Positions 1 to 8,903 of a stretch of 64,000 nucleotides of DNA are shown piece by piece; position 1 is the stretch's first letter; each line of letters starts with the position of its first letter. This stretch comes from JAJDOD01 sp039024895. GTDB lineage: Bacteria > Pseudomonadota > Alphaproteobacteria > Rhodobacterales > Rhodobacteraceae. The position numbers were made by a program, and so were the translations under genes. The stretch covers positions 28,804 to 92,803 of the forward strand of contig JBCCPJ010000013.1 of NCBI GenBank assembly GCA_039024895.1. Reading direction: 5' to 3'. The notes under the pieces are model-generated. The model was given only the letters and a program-made list of their open reading frames with translations, ran no database searches and was not told where the DNA came from.

Positions 1-1
1 G

Positions 2-307
2 GCCACGTTGAAAAAGGTATCGGGCGATGATCCCGTCGTTCTCATGGCCCATGAGCCGGATGTCTTTCCAAAGCTGCAGGACTCGCGCGTGGTACTAACC
101 TTGTCGGGTCACATGCACGGGGGACAGATACGCCCCTTTGGCCGTGCGCTCTACGCCCCGTCAGAATATGGCACTTGCTACGATTACGGTATATTCGAAA
201 ATGAAGGGCGCCATCTGATTGTGTCGGGTGGTCTCGGATGTACGCGCTTGCCGCTGCGTATCGGCATCGTCCCGGAAATCACGCTGGTTGAGCTGAGAGC
301 GCCGTGA
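2..307 (+). CDS. Metallophosphoesterase, C-terminal part (5' truncated by window edge)
   Basis: Only the last 101 or so codons are present; the reading frame is open to the left edge, so the gene starts outside the window. The motif SGHMHGGQ, followed by a Pro-Phe-Gly-Arg stretch, is the C-terminal metal-binding block of the calcineurin-like phosphoesterase superfamily (YkuE/YaeI-like membrane-associated enzymes). The final strand, rich in Gly-Leu-Gly-Cys and Pro-Leu-Arg, also fits that family. The N-terminal metal ligands cannot be checked. The last 29 bases overlap the 3' end of the convergent LOG-family gene. Family assignment is good; the substrate is unknown. Confidence 0.8.
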   Translation, partial: ATLKKVSGDDPVVLMAHEPDVFPKLQDSRVVLTLSGHMHGGQIRPFGRALYAPSEYGTCYDYGIFENEGRHLIVSGGLGCTRLPLRIGIVPEITLVELRAP

Positions 308-833
308 CCAGTTCATCGACATTGTCGACGGCCGTCATGTAGGCAGAAAGCGACGCGTCCGCGAAACCCTCAGCAATCACGTGGTCAATCGTCTGAATGA
401 GAGTTGTCCAGTAGCCATCTGTATTTAAAATATAAATTGGTTTTTCGTGTAGCCCAAGTTGTCGCCATGTCAGCACTTCGAAAAACTCATCAAGCGAGCC
501 TGCCCCGCCTGGGAGGACGGCCACGGCATCCGCGTTCATGAACATGACCTTTTTGCGCTCGTGCATGGTCTCCGTCACAATGCGCTGCGTGCTGCGGTTT
601 TCGGGTGCTTCCCGCGACAAAAGATGCGTCGGAATGACGCCAAGGGTTTCGGCGCCTCCGGCAATGGCCGCGTCCGCGACGGCCCCCATAAGGCCCACGT
701 CTCCAGCGCCGTAGACCAGCCGCCATCCATGCATCGCAATAGCTGAGCCAAGCGCCCGGGCGTCTTTTTCATAGGCTGGGTTCTTGCCGAGGCGCGAGCC
801 GCAATAGACGCAAAGGGACAGAGCCTTCGCCAT
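279..833 (-). CDS. LOG family protein (TIGR00730, Rossmann-fold nucleotide phosphoribohydrolase type)
   Basis: This 184-residue protein has the family's usual length and opens with the typical LCVYCGSR strand. The hallmark block is PGGAGSLDE, a variant of PGGxGTxxE with Ser for Thr, and the conserved Arg-Lys before it (ERKK) is present. Characterised members hydrolyse cytokinin riboside 5'-monophosphate or AMP-like nucleotides to the base and ribose 5-phosphate; bacterial members are often annotated only as nucleotide 5'-monophosphate nucleosidases. It is a cytosolic protein with no signal peptide. It converges with the phosphoesterase gene and diverges from the LysM gene. The family call is firm; the physiological substrate is not established. 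Confidence 0.85.
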   Translation of the reverse strand: MAKALSLCVYCGSRLGKNPAYEKDARALGSAIAMHGWRLVYGAGDVGLMGAVADAAIAGGAETLGVIPTHLLSREAPENRSTQRIVTETMHERKKVMFMNADAVAVLPGGAGSLDEFFEVLTWRQLGLHEKPIYILNTDGYWTTLIQTIDHVIAEGFADASLSAYMTAVDNVDELVTALSAQPA

Positions 834-858
834 TTAAGATACTCCACGGATTGGTGTT

Positions 859-887
859 TTGACCCCTGTTAGCGAGGTTGGTATGCT
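859..887 (+). promoter_or_regulatory. Sigma-70-like promoter candidate for the LysM gene
   Basis: TTGACC at 859-864 and TATGCT at 882-887 are separated by exactly 17 bases. This is a close match to the vegetative promoter consensus, placed 76 bases before the GTG start chosen for the LysM protein. It lies in the divergent gap between that gene and the LOG-family gene. Seen in sequence; activity is inferred. Confidence 0.55.
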
Positions 888-962
888 CCAGCAAGCCGCG
901 TGAGAGGGATAAGTACGCGGCAGACAAAAAGAAATGGTCTTACTTCTGGGGAGAGATCGCGC

Positions 963-2309
963 GTGACGCCAAACAAACGGGGACTTCTGACGGTTGCAGT
1001 CGTTGCACTGATAGCCTTTTTGCTGTGGTTTTTTAACCAAGGCAACGGGTCGAGTGACCTGGCCGACGTCCTGCCATCCAGCGATCAAACCGATACCGCA
1101 ACTCTACCGGCGACGGACAGCACGACGGCGGAAGGTGATGTCCAGGTATCCGCGACTGCGCCCGGGGATGACGCCTCTGACGTGTTGGATATCGAGAAAC
1201 CCGATGTGGGCAAAGAACCGATATTTGATGTTATCCGCGTCGAACCCGGCGGGAAGGCACTTTTTGCGGGGCGCGCCACACCGAATTCAAAGATTGCCAT
1301 TGTGCTCAACGGCGAGGAAATGGCCAATTCGAGCACCGACGCCGCCGGCACGTTCTTTATGTTTGCCGAGCTTGGCCCATCTGGCGGGCCGCGATCCCTC
1401 TCCATTGTTGAGACGCTGCAGGACGGGTCAGTCCGCCCCGCGTCTGCCTCTGTCATATTGGGGCCAGTCCCGGAAGAGCCGGTGGAGGTGGCTGCACCGA
1501 GTGAAACCGCCGAACCTGAAATGCCGGTCCAGACAGGTAACGAAACGTCGGAGACAGCAGCGGTAGAGCAGGTTTCGCCCCCTGCCGAACCGAATGAGAC
1601 CGAAACCGCGGCTTTGGACACGGGTTCTGTGGACGTTCCAAACGTGGAAATTGAAACATCGACGGAAGTTGGGGAAGCCGACATCGAAGCGGCGCCCGTT
1701 CTTGCCGATGGTGAACAAGTCACGCCGGTGCCGCAACCAAGTGCGGTACAGCCCGAAGCGCCAACCGTTTTGCTTGCGGATGATGACGGTGTTCGCGTGG
1801 TTCAGTCTTCGGGCGATCAGCCTGAGGCAATGAGCAACGTATCAATCGATGCCATTACTTATGATCCCGAAGGTGAGGTCGCCCTTTCCGGGCGCGCCGT
1901 AGGATCATCGCAGGTGCAAGTTTATCTGAATAACGAACCTTTGGTGGCGACCGGTATTGAGGAGGGCGGCCAGTGGCGCGTTAACCTGCCGGATGTCGAT
2001 ACCGGCACTTACACGCTGCGCGTAGATGAGATTGATACGGCGGGAACTGTCATCTCACGCGCCGAGACACCATTTCGTCGGGAGGCTGTGACGTCGATCC
2101 AAGCGCTGAAGGAAGAGCAAAACGAGACAACAGCCGAGGTTGCTCCTGTGTCCCTGATTACCGTGCAGCCAGGCAACACGCTCTGGGGCATCGCGTCGGA
2201 ACGCTACGGCGACGGGCTCCTCTTCGTGCGGGTGTTTGACGCCAATAACGACCGTATCCGTGACCCTGACCTGATCTATCCTGGTCAAATTTTCACCGTG
2301 CCGGATTGA
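963..2309 (+). CDS. Membrane-anchored LysM domain protein
   Basis: The protein has about 448 residues. The GTG at 963 is preferred over the upstream in-frame GTG at 900: it has a GGGGAGA ribosome site 7 bases upstream and places a hydrophobic anchor (TVAVVALIAFLLWFF) right at the N-terminus. A long acidic, Pro/Glu/Thr-rich low-complexity linker follows, with two Ig-like or carboxypeptidase-regulatory-like segments around it. A C-terminal LysM domain covers the last 50 or so residues (VQPGNTLWGIASERYGDG through PGQIFTVP). LysM binds peptidoglycan glycan, so a cell-envelope role is likely. Alphaproteobacterial proteins with this layout are generally annotated as LysM peptidoglycan-binding proteins without a defined function. 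Confidence 0.8.
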   Translation: MTPNKRGLLTVAVVALIAFLLWFFNQGNGSSDLADVLPSSDQTDTATLPATDSTTAEGDVQVSATAPGDDASDVLDIEKPDVGKEPIFDVIRVEPGGKALFAGRATPNSKIAIVLNGEEMANSSTDAAGTFFMFAELGPSGGPRSLSIVETLQDGSVRPASASVILGPVPEEPVEVAAPSETAEPEMPVQTGNETSETAAVEQVSPPAEPNETETAALDTGSVDVPNVEIETSTEVGEADIEAAPVLADGEQVTPVPQPSAVQPEAPTVLLADDDGVRVVQSSGDQPEAMSNVSIDAITYDPEGEVALSGRAVGSSQVQVYLNNEPLVATGIEEGGQWRVNLPDVDTGTYTLRVDEIDTAGTVISRAETPFRREAVTSIQALKEEQNETTAEVAPVSLITVQPGNTLWGIASERYGDGLLFVRVFDANNDRIRDPDLIYPGQIFTVPD

Positions 2310-2497
2310 TGTTCTTCGAGGGGTCATGTTTCAGACTGATTTGTTTACGCTGGGCGCAGGTGTAGCGGCTGCCCATCGGAGCAAGTAAAGCCCGTGTACT
2401 GTCGTTCGCGCCCAAGTTCTTCCCATTGAAGACTGAACCTCATATTCATCGCGACGTCGTCTGGTCAATTCCCCGTTAAGCACCTACTTAGCCCGGA

Positions 2498-4309
2498 ATG
2501 ACGGACAGCTATTCCCCTGATGATGAACGCCGCAGCGGCTGGCGCACCGTTCGCAAAGTCGCGCCGTATCTCTGGCCGGATGATCCGCCTTGGGTGAAGC
2601 GTCGCGTTGTGTTGGCGATGGGGGCTTTGCTTTTCGCCAAAGTGATCGCAGTCGCAACACCGTTTTTCTACAAGGCCGCCGTCGATATGCTGTCTGGCGA
2701 GTTGGAGGACCCTTCCTGGATGCTGGCAATGGGCGCAATCGGCGTCACCATTGCCTATGGGATGGCGCGGCTTTTTTCGGTCGCGATGCAGCAGTTGCGC
2801 GACGTGCTTTTTGCGGCAGTCGGTCAACGCGCCTTGCAACTCCTGGCTCTTGAGACCTTCCAGCACATACATGCGCTTTCTCTCCGCTATCACATCACCC
2901 GGAAGACGGGAGGATTAAGCCGGATCATCGAGCGGGGAGTGAAAGGCGTAGAGTTCCTGCTGCGTTTCCTGCTCTTCTCCATTGGTCCGCTTTTCATAGA
3001 ACTCTTGATGATCGGGGTCGTGCTCGTTGTCGTTTTCGACATTTGGTACCTCGTCGTCGTTGTGGTCACGATCGCGTTCTACGTCTGGTTCACCTTTGCC
3101 GTGACCGAATGGCGGGTGAGAATCCGGAAGGAAATGAACGACCAGGACACAGACGCAAATCAGAAGGCGATAGACAGCCTCTTGAACTTCGAAACCGTCA
3201 AATACTTTGGCGCAGAGGAGCGTGAAGCATCACGCTACGACAGTTCGATGGAGCGGTACGTGGCGGCGGCGCTGAAGACGTCATACTCGCTGGCATTCCT
3301 TAACTTTGGGCAGTCGCTTCTGATTACATCGGGTCTGGTGGTGGTGATGGTAATGGCGGCGATAGGCGTCCAGAACGGCACCCTCACCGTCGGTGATTTC
3401 GTGATGGTGAACGCGTATATGATCCAAATCACCATACCTCTGAATTTTCTTGGCTTTGTGTACCGCGAGATCCGGCAGGCTTTGGTGGATATGGGACAGA
3501 TGTTTGATCTGCTTGAGCAGCCTGCGGATGTGACCGATAAACCGGGGGCGCCAACGCTCAAGGTTCTGGGCGGCGCGGTTGCTTTGCGGAATGTGCGGTT
3601 CGGCTATGATCCTGAGCGTCCCATCCTGAAGGACGTGTCAATATCTGTGCCAGCGGGCCAAACAGTTGCGATTGTGGGGCCTTCGGGATCAGGAAAGTCG
3701 ACCATTGGCCGGCTCTTGTTCCGTTTTTATGATGTTGTGGAGGGGTCTCTCACCATTGACGGGCAGGACGTTCGGGACGTGACACAGAGTAGCCTGCACG
3801 ATGCGATCGGTGTGGTGCCGCAAGACACAGTGCTTTTTAACGACACGATCTTTTACAACATTGCCTATGGGCGCGAAGGGGCGACCCGCGATGATGTCAT
3901 TGGGGCTGCCAAGGCGGCCAAGATACATAACTTTATTGAAGCTCTGCCCGATGGGTACGACACGGCGGTTGGTGAGCGCGGGATGAAGCTTTCAGGGGGC
4001 GAAAAGCAGCGCGTCGGCATTGCGCGGACGCTGCTAAAGAACCCGCCAATCCTCCTGTTGGATGAAGCTACCAGCGCCCTCGATACCGAAACAGAGGCAG
4101 CCATTCAGACCGAGTTGCAGGCAATGGGAGAAGGTCGGACAGTGATTACCATCGCACATCGACTTTCAACCGTTGCCCACGCCGACCGCATTGTGGTCCT
4201 GGAAGATGGCGAGATCGTTGAGGAGGGGCGTCACGACGATCTTTTGGCGCGAAACGGGCGCTATGCGTCTATGTGGCGGGGCCAGGCGGCTGAAGAAGAA
4301 GTCGCGTAA
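2498..4309 (+). CDS. Atm1-type ABC exporter (fused membrane and ATPase domains)
   Basis: This is a half-transporter of 603 residues. An N-terminal six-helix ABC exporter domain (roughly residues 30-320) is followed by one nucleotide-binding domain with Walker A GPSGSGKST, signature LSGGEKQRV, Walker B ILLLDEATSALD and the switch His in AHR. The N-terminal sequence and length match the Atm1/ABCB7/HMT1 group. In alphaproteobacteria that group exports glutathione-derived compounds or heavy-metal conjugates (Novosphingobium Atm1 is the structural reference). It should act as an inner-membrane homodimer. No strong ribosome site precedes the ATG. It stands alone, with a lipoprotein gene 69 bases downstream. 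Confidence 0.9.
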   Translation: MTDSYSPDDERRSGWRTVRKVAPYLWPDDPPWVKRRVVLAMGALLFAKVIAVATPFFYKAAVDMLSGELEDPSWMLAMGAIGVTIAYGMARLFSVAMQQLRDVLFAAVGQRALQLLALETFQHIHALSLRYHITRKTGGLSRIIERGVKGVEFLLRFLLFSIGPLFIELLMIGVVLVVVFDIWYLVVVVVTIAFYVWFTFAVTEWRVRIRKEMNDQDTDANQKAIDSLLNFETVKYFGAEEREASRYDSSMERYVAAALKTSYSLAFLNFGQSLLITSGLVVVMVMAAIGVQNGTLTVGDFVMVNAYMIQITIPLNFLGFVYREIRQALVDMGQMFDLLEQPADVTDKPGAPTLKVLGGAVALRNVRFGYDPERPILKDVSISVPAGQTVAIVGPSGSGKSTIGRLLFRFYDVVEGSLTIDGQDVRDVTQSSLHDAIGVVPQDTVLFNDTIFYNIAYGREGATRDDVIGAAKAAKIHNFIEALPDGYDTAVGERGMKLSGGEKQRVGIARTLLKNPPILLLDEATSALDTETEAAIQTELQAMGEGRTVITIAHRLSTVAHADRIVVLEDGEIVEEGRHDDLLARNGRYASMWRGQAAEEEVA

Positions 4310-4378
4310 AATTCTTGGTTTAACGGCTGTTTAGCGCTTTGGGAGTACGGCACGCAGGAGGTTTACTCTTGGGGTGTC

Positions 4379-4897
4379 ATGCGTACTTGGCGACGATCGA
4401 TCCTGTTGTTTACAAGCGCATTGCTTGCTCTATCGGGCTGTGCGCGGGACAATGATGCGGAGCTCAGAGCTCATTTGAACCGCTGGTTTGAAGTGGATAA
4501 TACGCGGTATTTCAAATCCAAGGCGCGCTGCACCGTCGCCATATTCGGCTTGGACAGTGCAACGCCTCGGGATAGTTTCCCGGTGCAAAAAAACCCGCAG
4601 ATTGCGAAGGCTCAATTCCGCGAAAGCAGTAAGGCTGCGATTCAGATGGAAGAATTGAGCCCCCATGACATTGCCGATGCGCTTTTGCTCGATGGCGATG
4701 GAATATTCGGCAAACAGGTGCTCGCCGCCGCGGCTCTGGCCGGCCCTTGTTTTTCGGAGACTGAGGCAGAGCCGGCACTCTACCGCGTCATGATGAGACC
4801 CGGCGCAATCCTCGCCTATGACAGGGACACGGAAGGGATGATTTTGCTCGATCCGATTGCGATGTCAGTGTTCTACGTCGCCGGTGATGTTTGGTAG
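4379..4897 (+). CDS. Putative lipoprotein of unknown function
   Basis: This 172-residue protein has a typical lipoprotein signal: MRTWRRS, a hydrophobic core, then LSGC with the lipidated Cys at residue 21. I do not recognise the mature domain. It has an acidic start (ARDNDAELRAHLNRWF), one Cys pair (near residues 44 and 122) and no repeats. AGGAGG lies about 19 bases before the ATG, rather far for a ribosome site. It is in the same direction as the ABC exporter and probably periplasm-facing or outer-membrane-anchored. Confidence 0.65.
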   Translation: MRTWRRSILLFTSALLALSGCARDNDAELRAHLNRWFEVDNTRYFKSKARCTVAIFGLDSATPRDSFPVQKNPQIAKAQFRESSKAAIQMEELSPHDIADALLLDGDGIFGKQVLAAAALAGPCFSETEAEPALYRVMMRPGAILAYDRDTEGMILLDPIAMSVFYVAGDVW

Positions 4898-5022
4898 GCA
4901 ATGCTGTGCACGCCAGCTTCATGGAAAGACCGGGTTTGGCGATTTTGAGTTACTCAGGTCTTAGGCGCAACTTTTCCCTAGAGGGCACCGTGCACCGCTT
5001 GACAGACGACGGTTAATCGAAG

Positions 5023-5087
5023 CGGTTTCCACAAAAGGTCTGCGACGGACGCAAAGACGCAGGGGCAAGGCTCCCTGCCAGGAACCG
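5023..5087 (+). ncRNA. Orphan structured RNA resembling the c-di-GMP-I (GEMM) riboswitch core
   Basis: A three-way-junction fold can be drawn by eye. Closing stem: CGGTTTCC (5023-5030) with GGAACCG (5081-5087). Middle hairpin: built from TGCG/CGCA around 5041-5053. Third hairpin: a perfect 6-bp stem GCAGGG (5059-5064)/CCCTGC (5073-5078). The most conserved GEMM-I string GGACGCAAAG is intact at 5047-5056, and the 3' side GCCAGG then ACCGA also matches the family. The usual GGCAAACC block is not recognisable and the second hairpin is short, so this may be a degenerate or variant form. It lies between two convergent genes and has no downstream + strand gene to control. Confidence 0.4.
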
Positions 5088-5192
5088 ATATACATCCCAC
5101 TCCCGGCATCTAAAAGGGCCTTCCGCCTGTCCAACGGCCTACAAAATGCCGAAACGATGTTGCTCGTCGACCAACCGCAAAAGGTGGCAGCG

Positions 5193-8100
5193 CTATTCGG
5201 CCGCGCGAAGCTCGGGTTGCGGCTTCACAGGCGCCGTCACGTCCGTATCGACGTCCCAGACAAAATCCTGTGCCTTGATCTTCTTTGTGGCCCGTTCCAG
5301 AGCCCAGTCGCGGGCGTTGCGGCTGCGAGCGCCGCGCGTACGGGCAGCGACCCAGTTCAACGCATTCGCAGCAATCACCCAGAACCAGACACGCAAGGCC
5401 AGCATGGATGGGGTGAATACCAGCGTAAGGACCGTCGCAATACCAAGCCCAAACACCACAGCCGTGGCAAGCTGCTTCCACCACAATGCGGTGGGGCTAT
5501 CGACAGAATAGCCGCCCGCGAAGAAGTCGAGGGACAGACCAAACATCATCGGGGCAAGGCCAGCCATCGTAGTGATGGTTGTCAAAAGAACAGGTCGAAT
5601 ACGCGCTTCGGCGGTGCGAATAATCGCCTCGATCCGTGGCATATATCGCGAGTATTCCTGATAGGTGTCGATAAGCACGATATTGTTGTTCACCACGATA
5701 CCTGCGAGCGCCACGATACCGGTGCCGGTCATGATGATGGAGAAAGGCTGTTCCATCACCAGCATTCCGATGAGAACGCCAGTGGTTGAAAGGATCACCG
5801 CGAGAAGGACGAGAACGGCGTTATAAACGCTGTTGAACTGTGCCAGCAGGATGATGAACATCAGTCCGAGGGCCGCGGAGAAGCCAACTTGCAGGAAGGC
5901 GGCGCTTTCGGCCTGATCCTCAGCATCGCCGGTCCATTCCCAGTCGACGCCGGGAAATGGATTTTCGGTTTCGATCCACTGGGTCAGTGCTTCAATGCGC
6001 TCGTTCGGGTTCACAGGGACAGCACGCAGGTTGGCAGTAGCGGTGTTGTCCAAGATCGCTTTGGCGCTCGAGGAAACAGAATAAAGTGTTTCACCCAACA
6101 AGAATGGATGCTGGTCCCCGGTTTTCTCAACAAACCCGTAGGCCACAATGTCGCCCGCTTCGTCGTCGGTAACAAAAGAGACCATGCCACTCGCGACGTC
6201 CGCCTTAACATCGAAGAAACGCGTTTGATCGATGCGGTTGATCTGTGCCAACTGCGCAACCGGTTGGCGCGAGATGAAGTTCGAAAGCGGGATAAGTCCT
6301 TCGGTCGTGCGGAGCTTGAGGCTGTCAAGCGTGGCGAGGACGCGGTCTTCTTCCGGCAATCGGACCCTGATCTCAATCTCCTCGTCTGAGCTATCGACGC
6401 GCATCGTGTCGAGCAGTATCCCCCGCGTCACGAGTTGCACCATGCCGCCCACCGTCGCCACATCTGCCCCGTAACGGCCCGCCTTCGCCACATCCACGTC
6501 GATCTGCCAGTCGATGCCCGGTAAGGGCAGGTTGTCTTCCTGAGCGATCAGGCCGGGCGTACGGTCAAACTGCGCACGCGCTGTCGCGGTCGCTTCCAGC
6601 AGTGTGTCCCAATCGTCGGTTTTTAGGCGCAGATGCACCGGTTTTGCCGACGCGGGACCTTGGGCGAGGTTCAAGATCTCCGTTCTAATACCGGGGATTG
6701 TATCGAGCCTGGTTTGTAGGGCCTCAAGGACATAATCGCCATCGAGTTGTTCGAGAGGCAGGTCATTTGCTAGCGCGAAGGCAGCACGGTCTTCCCAGGG
6801 AATAAGTTCGATTTGAACCTGGCCGATGCTGTCAGATGGTCCTGGCGCGCCGCCCGTATTGGCATTAAGGCCACCGGCGCCTGCAAAGGCAAAGGCGCTG
6901 TCCACACCCGGCACTTCGAGTGTTATTTCTTCAACTCTGCGAACAAGATCGTCTTTTTCAACTAGGCCCATATTGCCACGGGCGCGCACATAGATGATCG
7001 CTTGCTCCGGTTCACTTTCCACGAAGAACTCGACGCCATTATTGTTTTCGCCGAAGTAGCTGAAAGTGGACATCACAAAGAAGATGACGCCCGCAATCGT
7101 GACAATGGGCATGATCGGATTGCCAGCGATAAAGGCGATGAAGTAACCGAAAGGCGTGCGGCGCCCTTCAACCTGCACTGTTGAAGAACGGCGCTCAAAA
7201 GTCGCTGCCCCGAGAACGATGGATGAAATAGTTGCGGCCAGCACAAAGCCAATGGGGCCAAGGAACATCGGCAATGCCGTTTCGCCACCGGTGAAATAGG
7301 TTGGGTTCAGCGTCTGCATCGCAAAGATGAACATGAAGTAGATCGCAACGGGCACGAGCGCGAGGCGAATGTACCAGGGCATCATCTGCTTAAGCGCTTG
7401 GCTCGCATGCTCCAATTTGCGCGATGTCCGGCCAGCGACACCGCCGACCACCGGCAGGTAGACCAGTGCGACCACAAGCGAAGCCGAAAGGACGAATATG
7501 AGCGTCACCGGCAGCATGCCCATGAATTCGCCCGGCACGCCCGGCCAAAACAGCATCGGCAAAAACGCACAAAGCGTGGTCGCTGTGGAAGAAACGACCG
7601 GCCAAAACATGCGCTTCGCGGCTTCGACATAGGCATGCATCGGGCCGGAGCCTTCGCGAATGCGCTTGTCTGCGTACTCAACGACCACGATGGCGCCATC
7701 GACCAACATGCCGACAGCGAGGATCAAGCCGAACATAACAATATTCGAGATCGGCACGCCCATGACGTTAAGAAAGGCGAAACAAAGCAGGAAAGAGGTG
7801 GGGATCGCAAAGCCGACCAACAACGCTGACCGTGACCCAAGGGCCGCGAGAACCACGATCATCACCAGGGCCACAGCGGTGAGGACAGAGCTTTCGAGCT
7901 GGCTGACCATTGATTTAACCTGACGGGACATGTCATTCGACGTGCCCACCTCGATTGCGTCCTGCAATTCCGGTGACCATGTGGACTTTTCCGCTTCTAC
8001 TTCGGCTTCGATAAGCGCGACCGTGTCCATGATGTTGAAGCCTTTGCGCTTCACAACCTGCAACGCGACGGTGTTATCGCCGTTAAACCGGGCCGTCCCT

Positions 8101-8903
8101 GCGCGATCTTCGAAGGTCTGACGGATGTCCGCGATATCGCCAAGGGTTATGATGCGGTCGCCGTCGGTCTTGATGGGCAGGTTATAAATGTCCTGCTGTT
8201 CATCGAAAGAAGACGGGATCTTCACCGCAAATGCGCCGGTATCCGATTCCACTTCGCCCGCCGCGATAAGCTGGTTGTTATTCACAACCACATTGATCAG
8301 GTCGCCCGCAGTGACATTGTAGCTTTCGAGGCGCAGCGGATCGATCACCACCTCGACCATCTCATCCCGGTGCCCGGCAAGGGCGGCTTCAAGAACCGCG
8401 TCGAGACCCTCTAGACGATCCTGCAACTCTTTGGCGACGCGCAACAACGTTCTTTCAGGCAGCGCGCCAGTCAGGTTGACGATGATGATCGGAAATTCGG
8501 AGAAGTTGAATTCGTCTATCGTGTATTGCTCGGCACCGCTCGGAAACTGAGCCTCCGCCTTGTTCATCGCGGCCCGGACGTCAGCGAGAGTCTGGGATTT
8601 ATCCCACCCAAATTCGAACTCCAGCACGACAATGGCATAGCCTTCAGCTGCGGTGCCCTGCATGGTGTCGAGCCCGTCTAGATCGGCCAGCTCTGTTTCC
8701 ATCGGCTGAACAAGGAGCTTCTCCGAATCCTCTGCACTGATGCCGGGGAAGGGGACCGAAACGAAGACGGCTGGTATTTCAATATCCGGCTCGCCTTCTT
8801 TGGGGAGGCCGATGTAAGACATGACCCCAGCCAAAATCGACAGGACGATGAAGGCGATAACCATCCGCGCGCGCGACGCGGCCCAATCGACAATACCGGT
8901 CAT
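5193..8903 (-). CDS. RND family efflux transporter, inner-membrane permease
   Basis: The protein has 1236 residues, about 180-200 more than AcrB. The N-terminus, the porter-domain segment (FPGISAEDSEKLL) and the TM4 block GMLVDGAIVVVE are typical of the AcrB/MexB superfamily. The second Asp of the AcrB proton-relay pair is Gly here (Asp402-Gly403). Extra length comes partly from an insert at about residues 500-595 with two additional hydrophobic segments (near 511-530 and 546-568) before the second half, and from a polar C-terminal tail. It exports small molecules using proton motive force with the adaptor encoded upstream (ATGA overlap). No outer-membrane channel gene is adjacent. Substrate unknown. 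Confidence 0.92.
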   Translation of the reverse strand: MTGIVDWAASRARMVIAFIVLSILAGVMSYIGLPKEGEPDIEIPAVFVSVPFPGISAEDSEKLLVQPMETELADLDGLDTMQGTAAEGYAIVVLEFEFGWDKSQTLADVRAAMNKAEAQFPSGAEQYTIDEFNFSEFPIIIVNLTGALPERTLLRVAKELQDRLEGLDAVLEAALAGHRDEMVEVVIDPLRLESYNVTAGDLINVVVNNNQLIAAGEVESDTGAFAVKIPSSFDEQQDIYNLPIKTDGDRIITLGDIADIRQTFEDRAGTARFNGDNTVALQVVKRKGFNIMDTVALIEAEVEAEKSTWSPELQDAIEVGTSNDMSRQVKSMVSQLESSVLTAVALVMIVVLAALGSRSALLVGFAIPTSFLLCFAFLNVMGVPISNIVMFGLILAVGMLVDGAIVVVEYADKRIREGSGPMHAYVEAAKRMFWPVVSSTATTLCAFLPMLFWPGVPGEFMGMLPVTLIFVLSASLVVALVYLPVVGGVAGRTSRKLEHASQALKQMMPWYIRLALVPVAIYFMFIFAMQTLNPTYFTGGETALPMFLGPIGFVLAATISSIVLGAATFERRSSTVQVEGRRTPFGYFIAFIAGNPIMPIVTIAGVIFFVMSTFSYFGENNNGVEFFVESEPEQAIIYVRARGNMGLVEKDDLVRRVEEITLEVPGVDSAFAFAGAGGLNANTGGAPGPSDSIGQVQIELIPWEDRAAFALANDLPLEQLDGDYVLEALQTRLDTIPGIRTEILNLAQGPASAKPVHLRLKTDDWDTLLEATATARAQFDRTPGLIAQEDNLPLPGIDWQIDVDVAKAGRYGADVATVGGMVQLVTRGILLDTMRVDSSDEEIEIRVRLPEEDRVLATLDSLKLRTTEGLIPLSNFISRQPVAQLAQINRIDQTRFFDVKADVASGMVSFVTDDEAGDIVAYGFVEKTGDQHPFLLGETLYSVSSSAKAILDNTATANLRAVPVNPNERIEALTQWIETENPFPGVDWEWTGDAEDQAESAAFLQVGFSAALGLMFIILLAQFNSVYNAVLVLLAVILSTTGVLIGMLVMEQPFSIIMTGTGIVALAGIVVNNNIVLIDTYQEYSRYMPRIEAIIRTAEARIRPVLLTTITTMAGLAPMMFGLSLDFFAGGYSVDSPTALWWKQLATAVVFGLGIATVLTLVFTPSMLALRVWFWVIAANALNWVAARTRGARSRNARDWALERATKKIKAQDFVWDVDTDVTAPVKPQPELRAAE

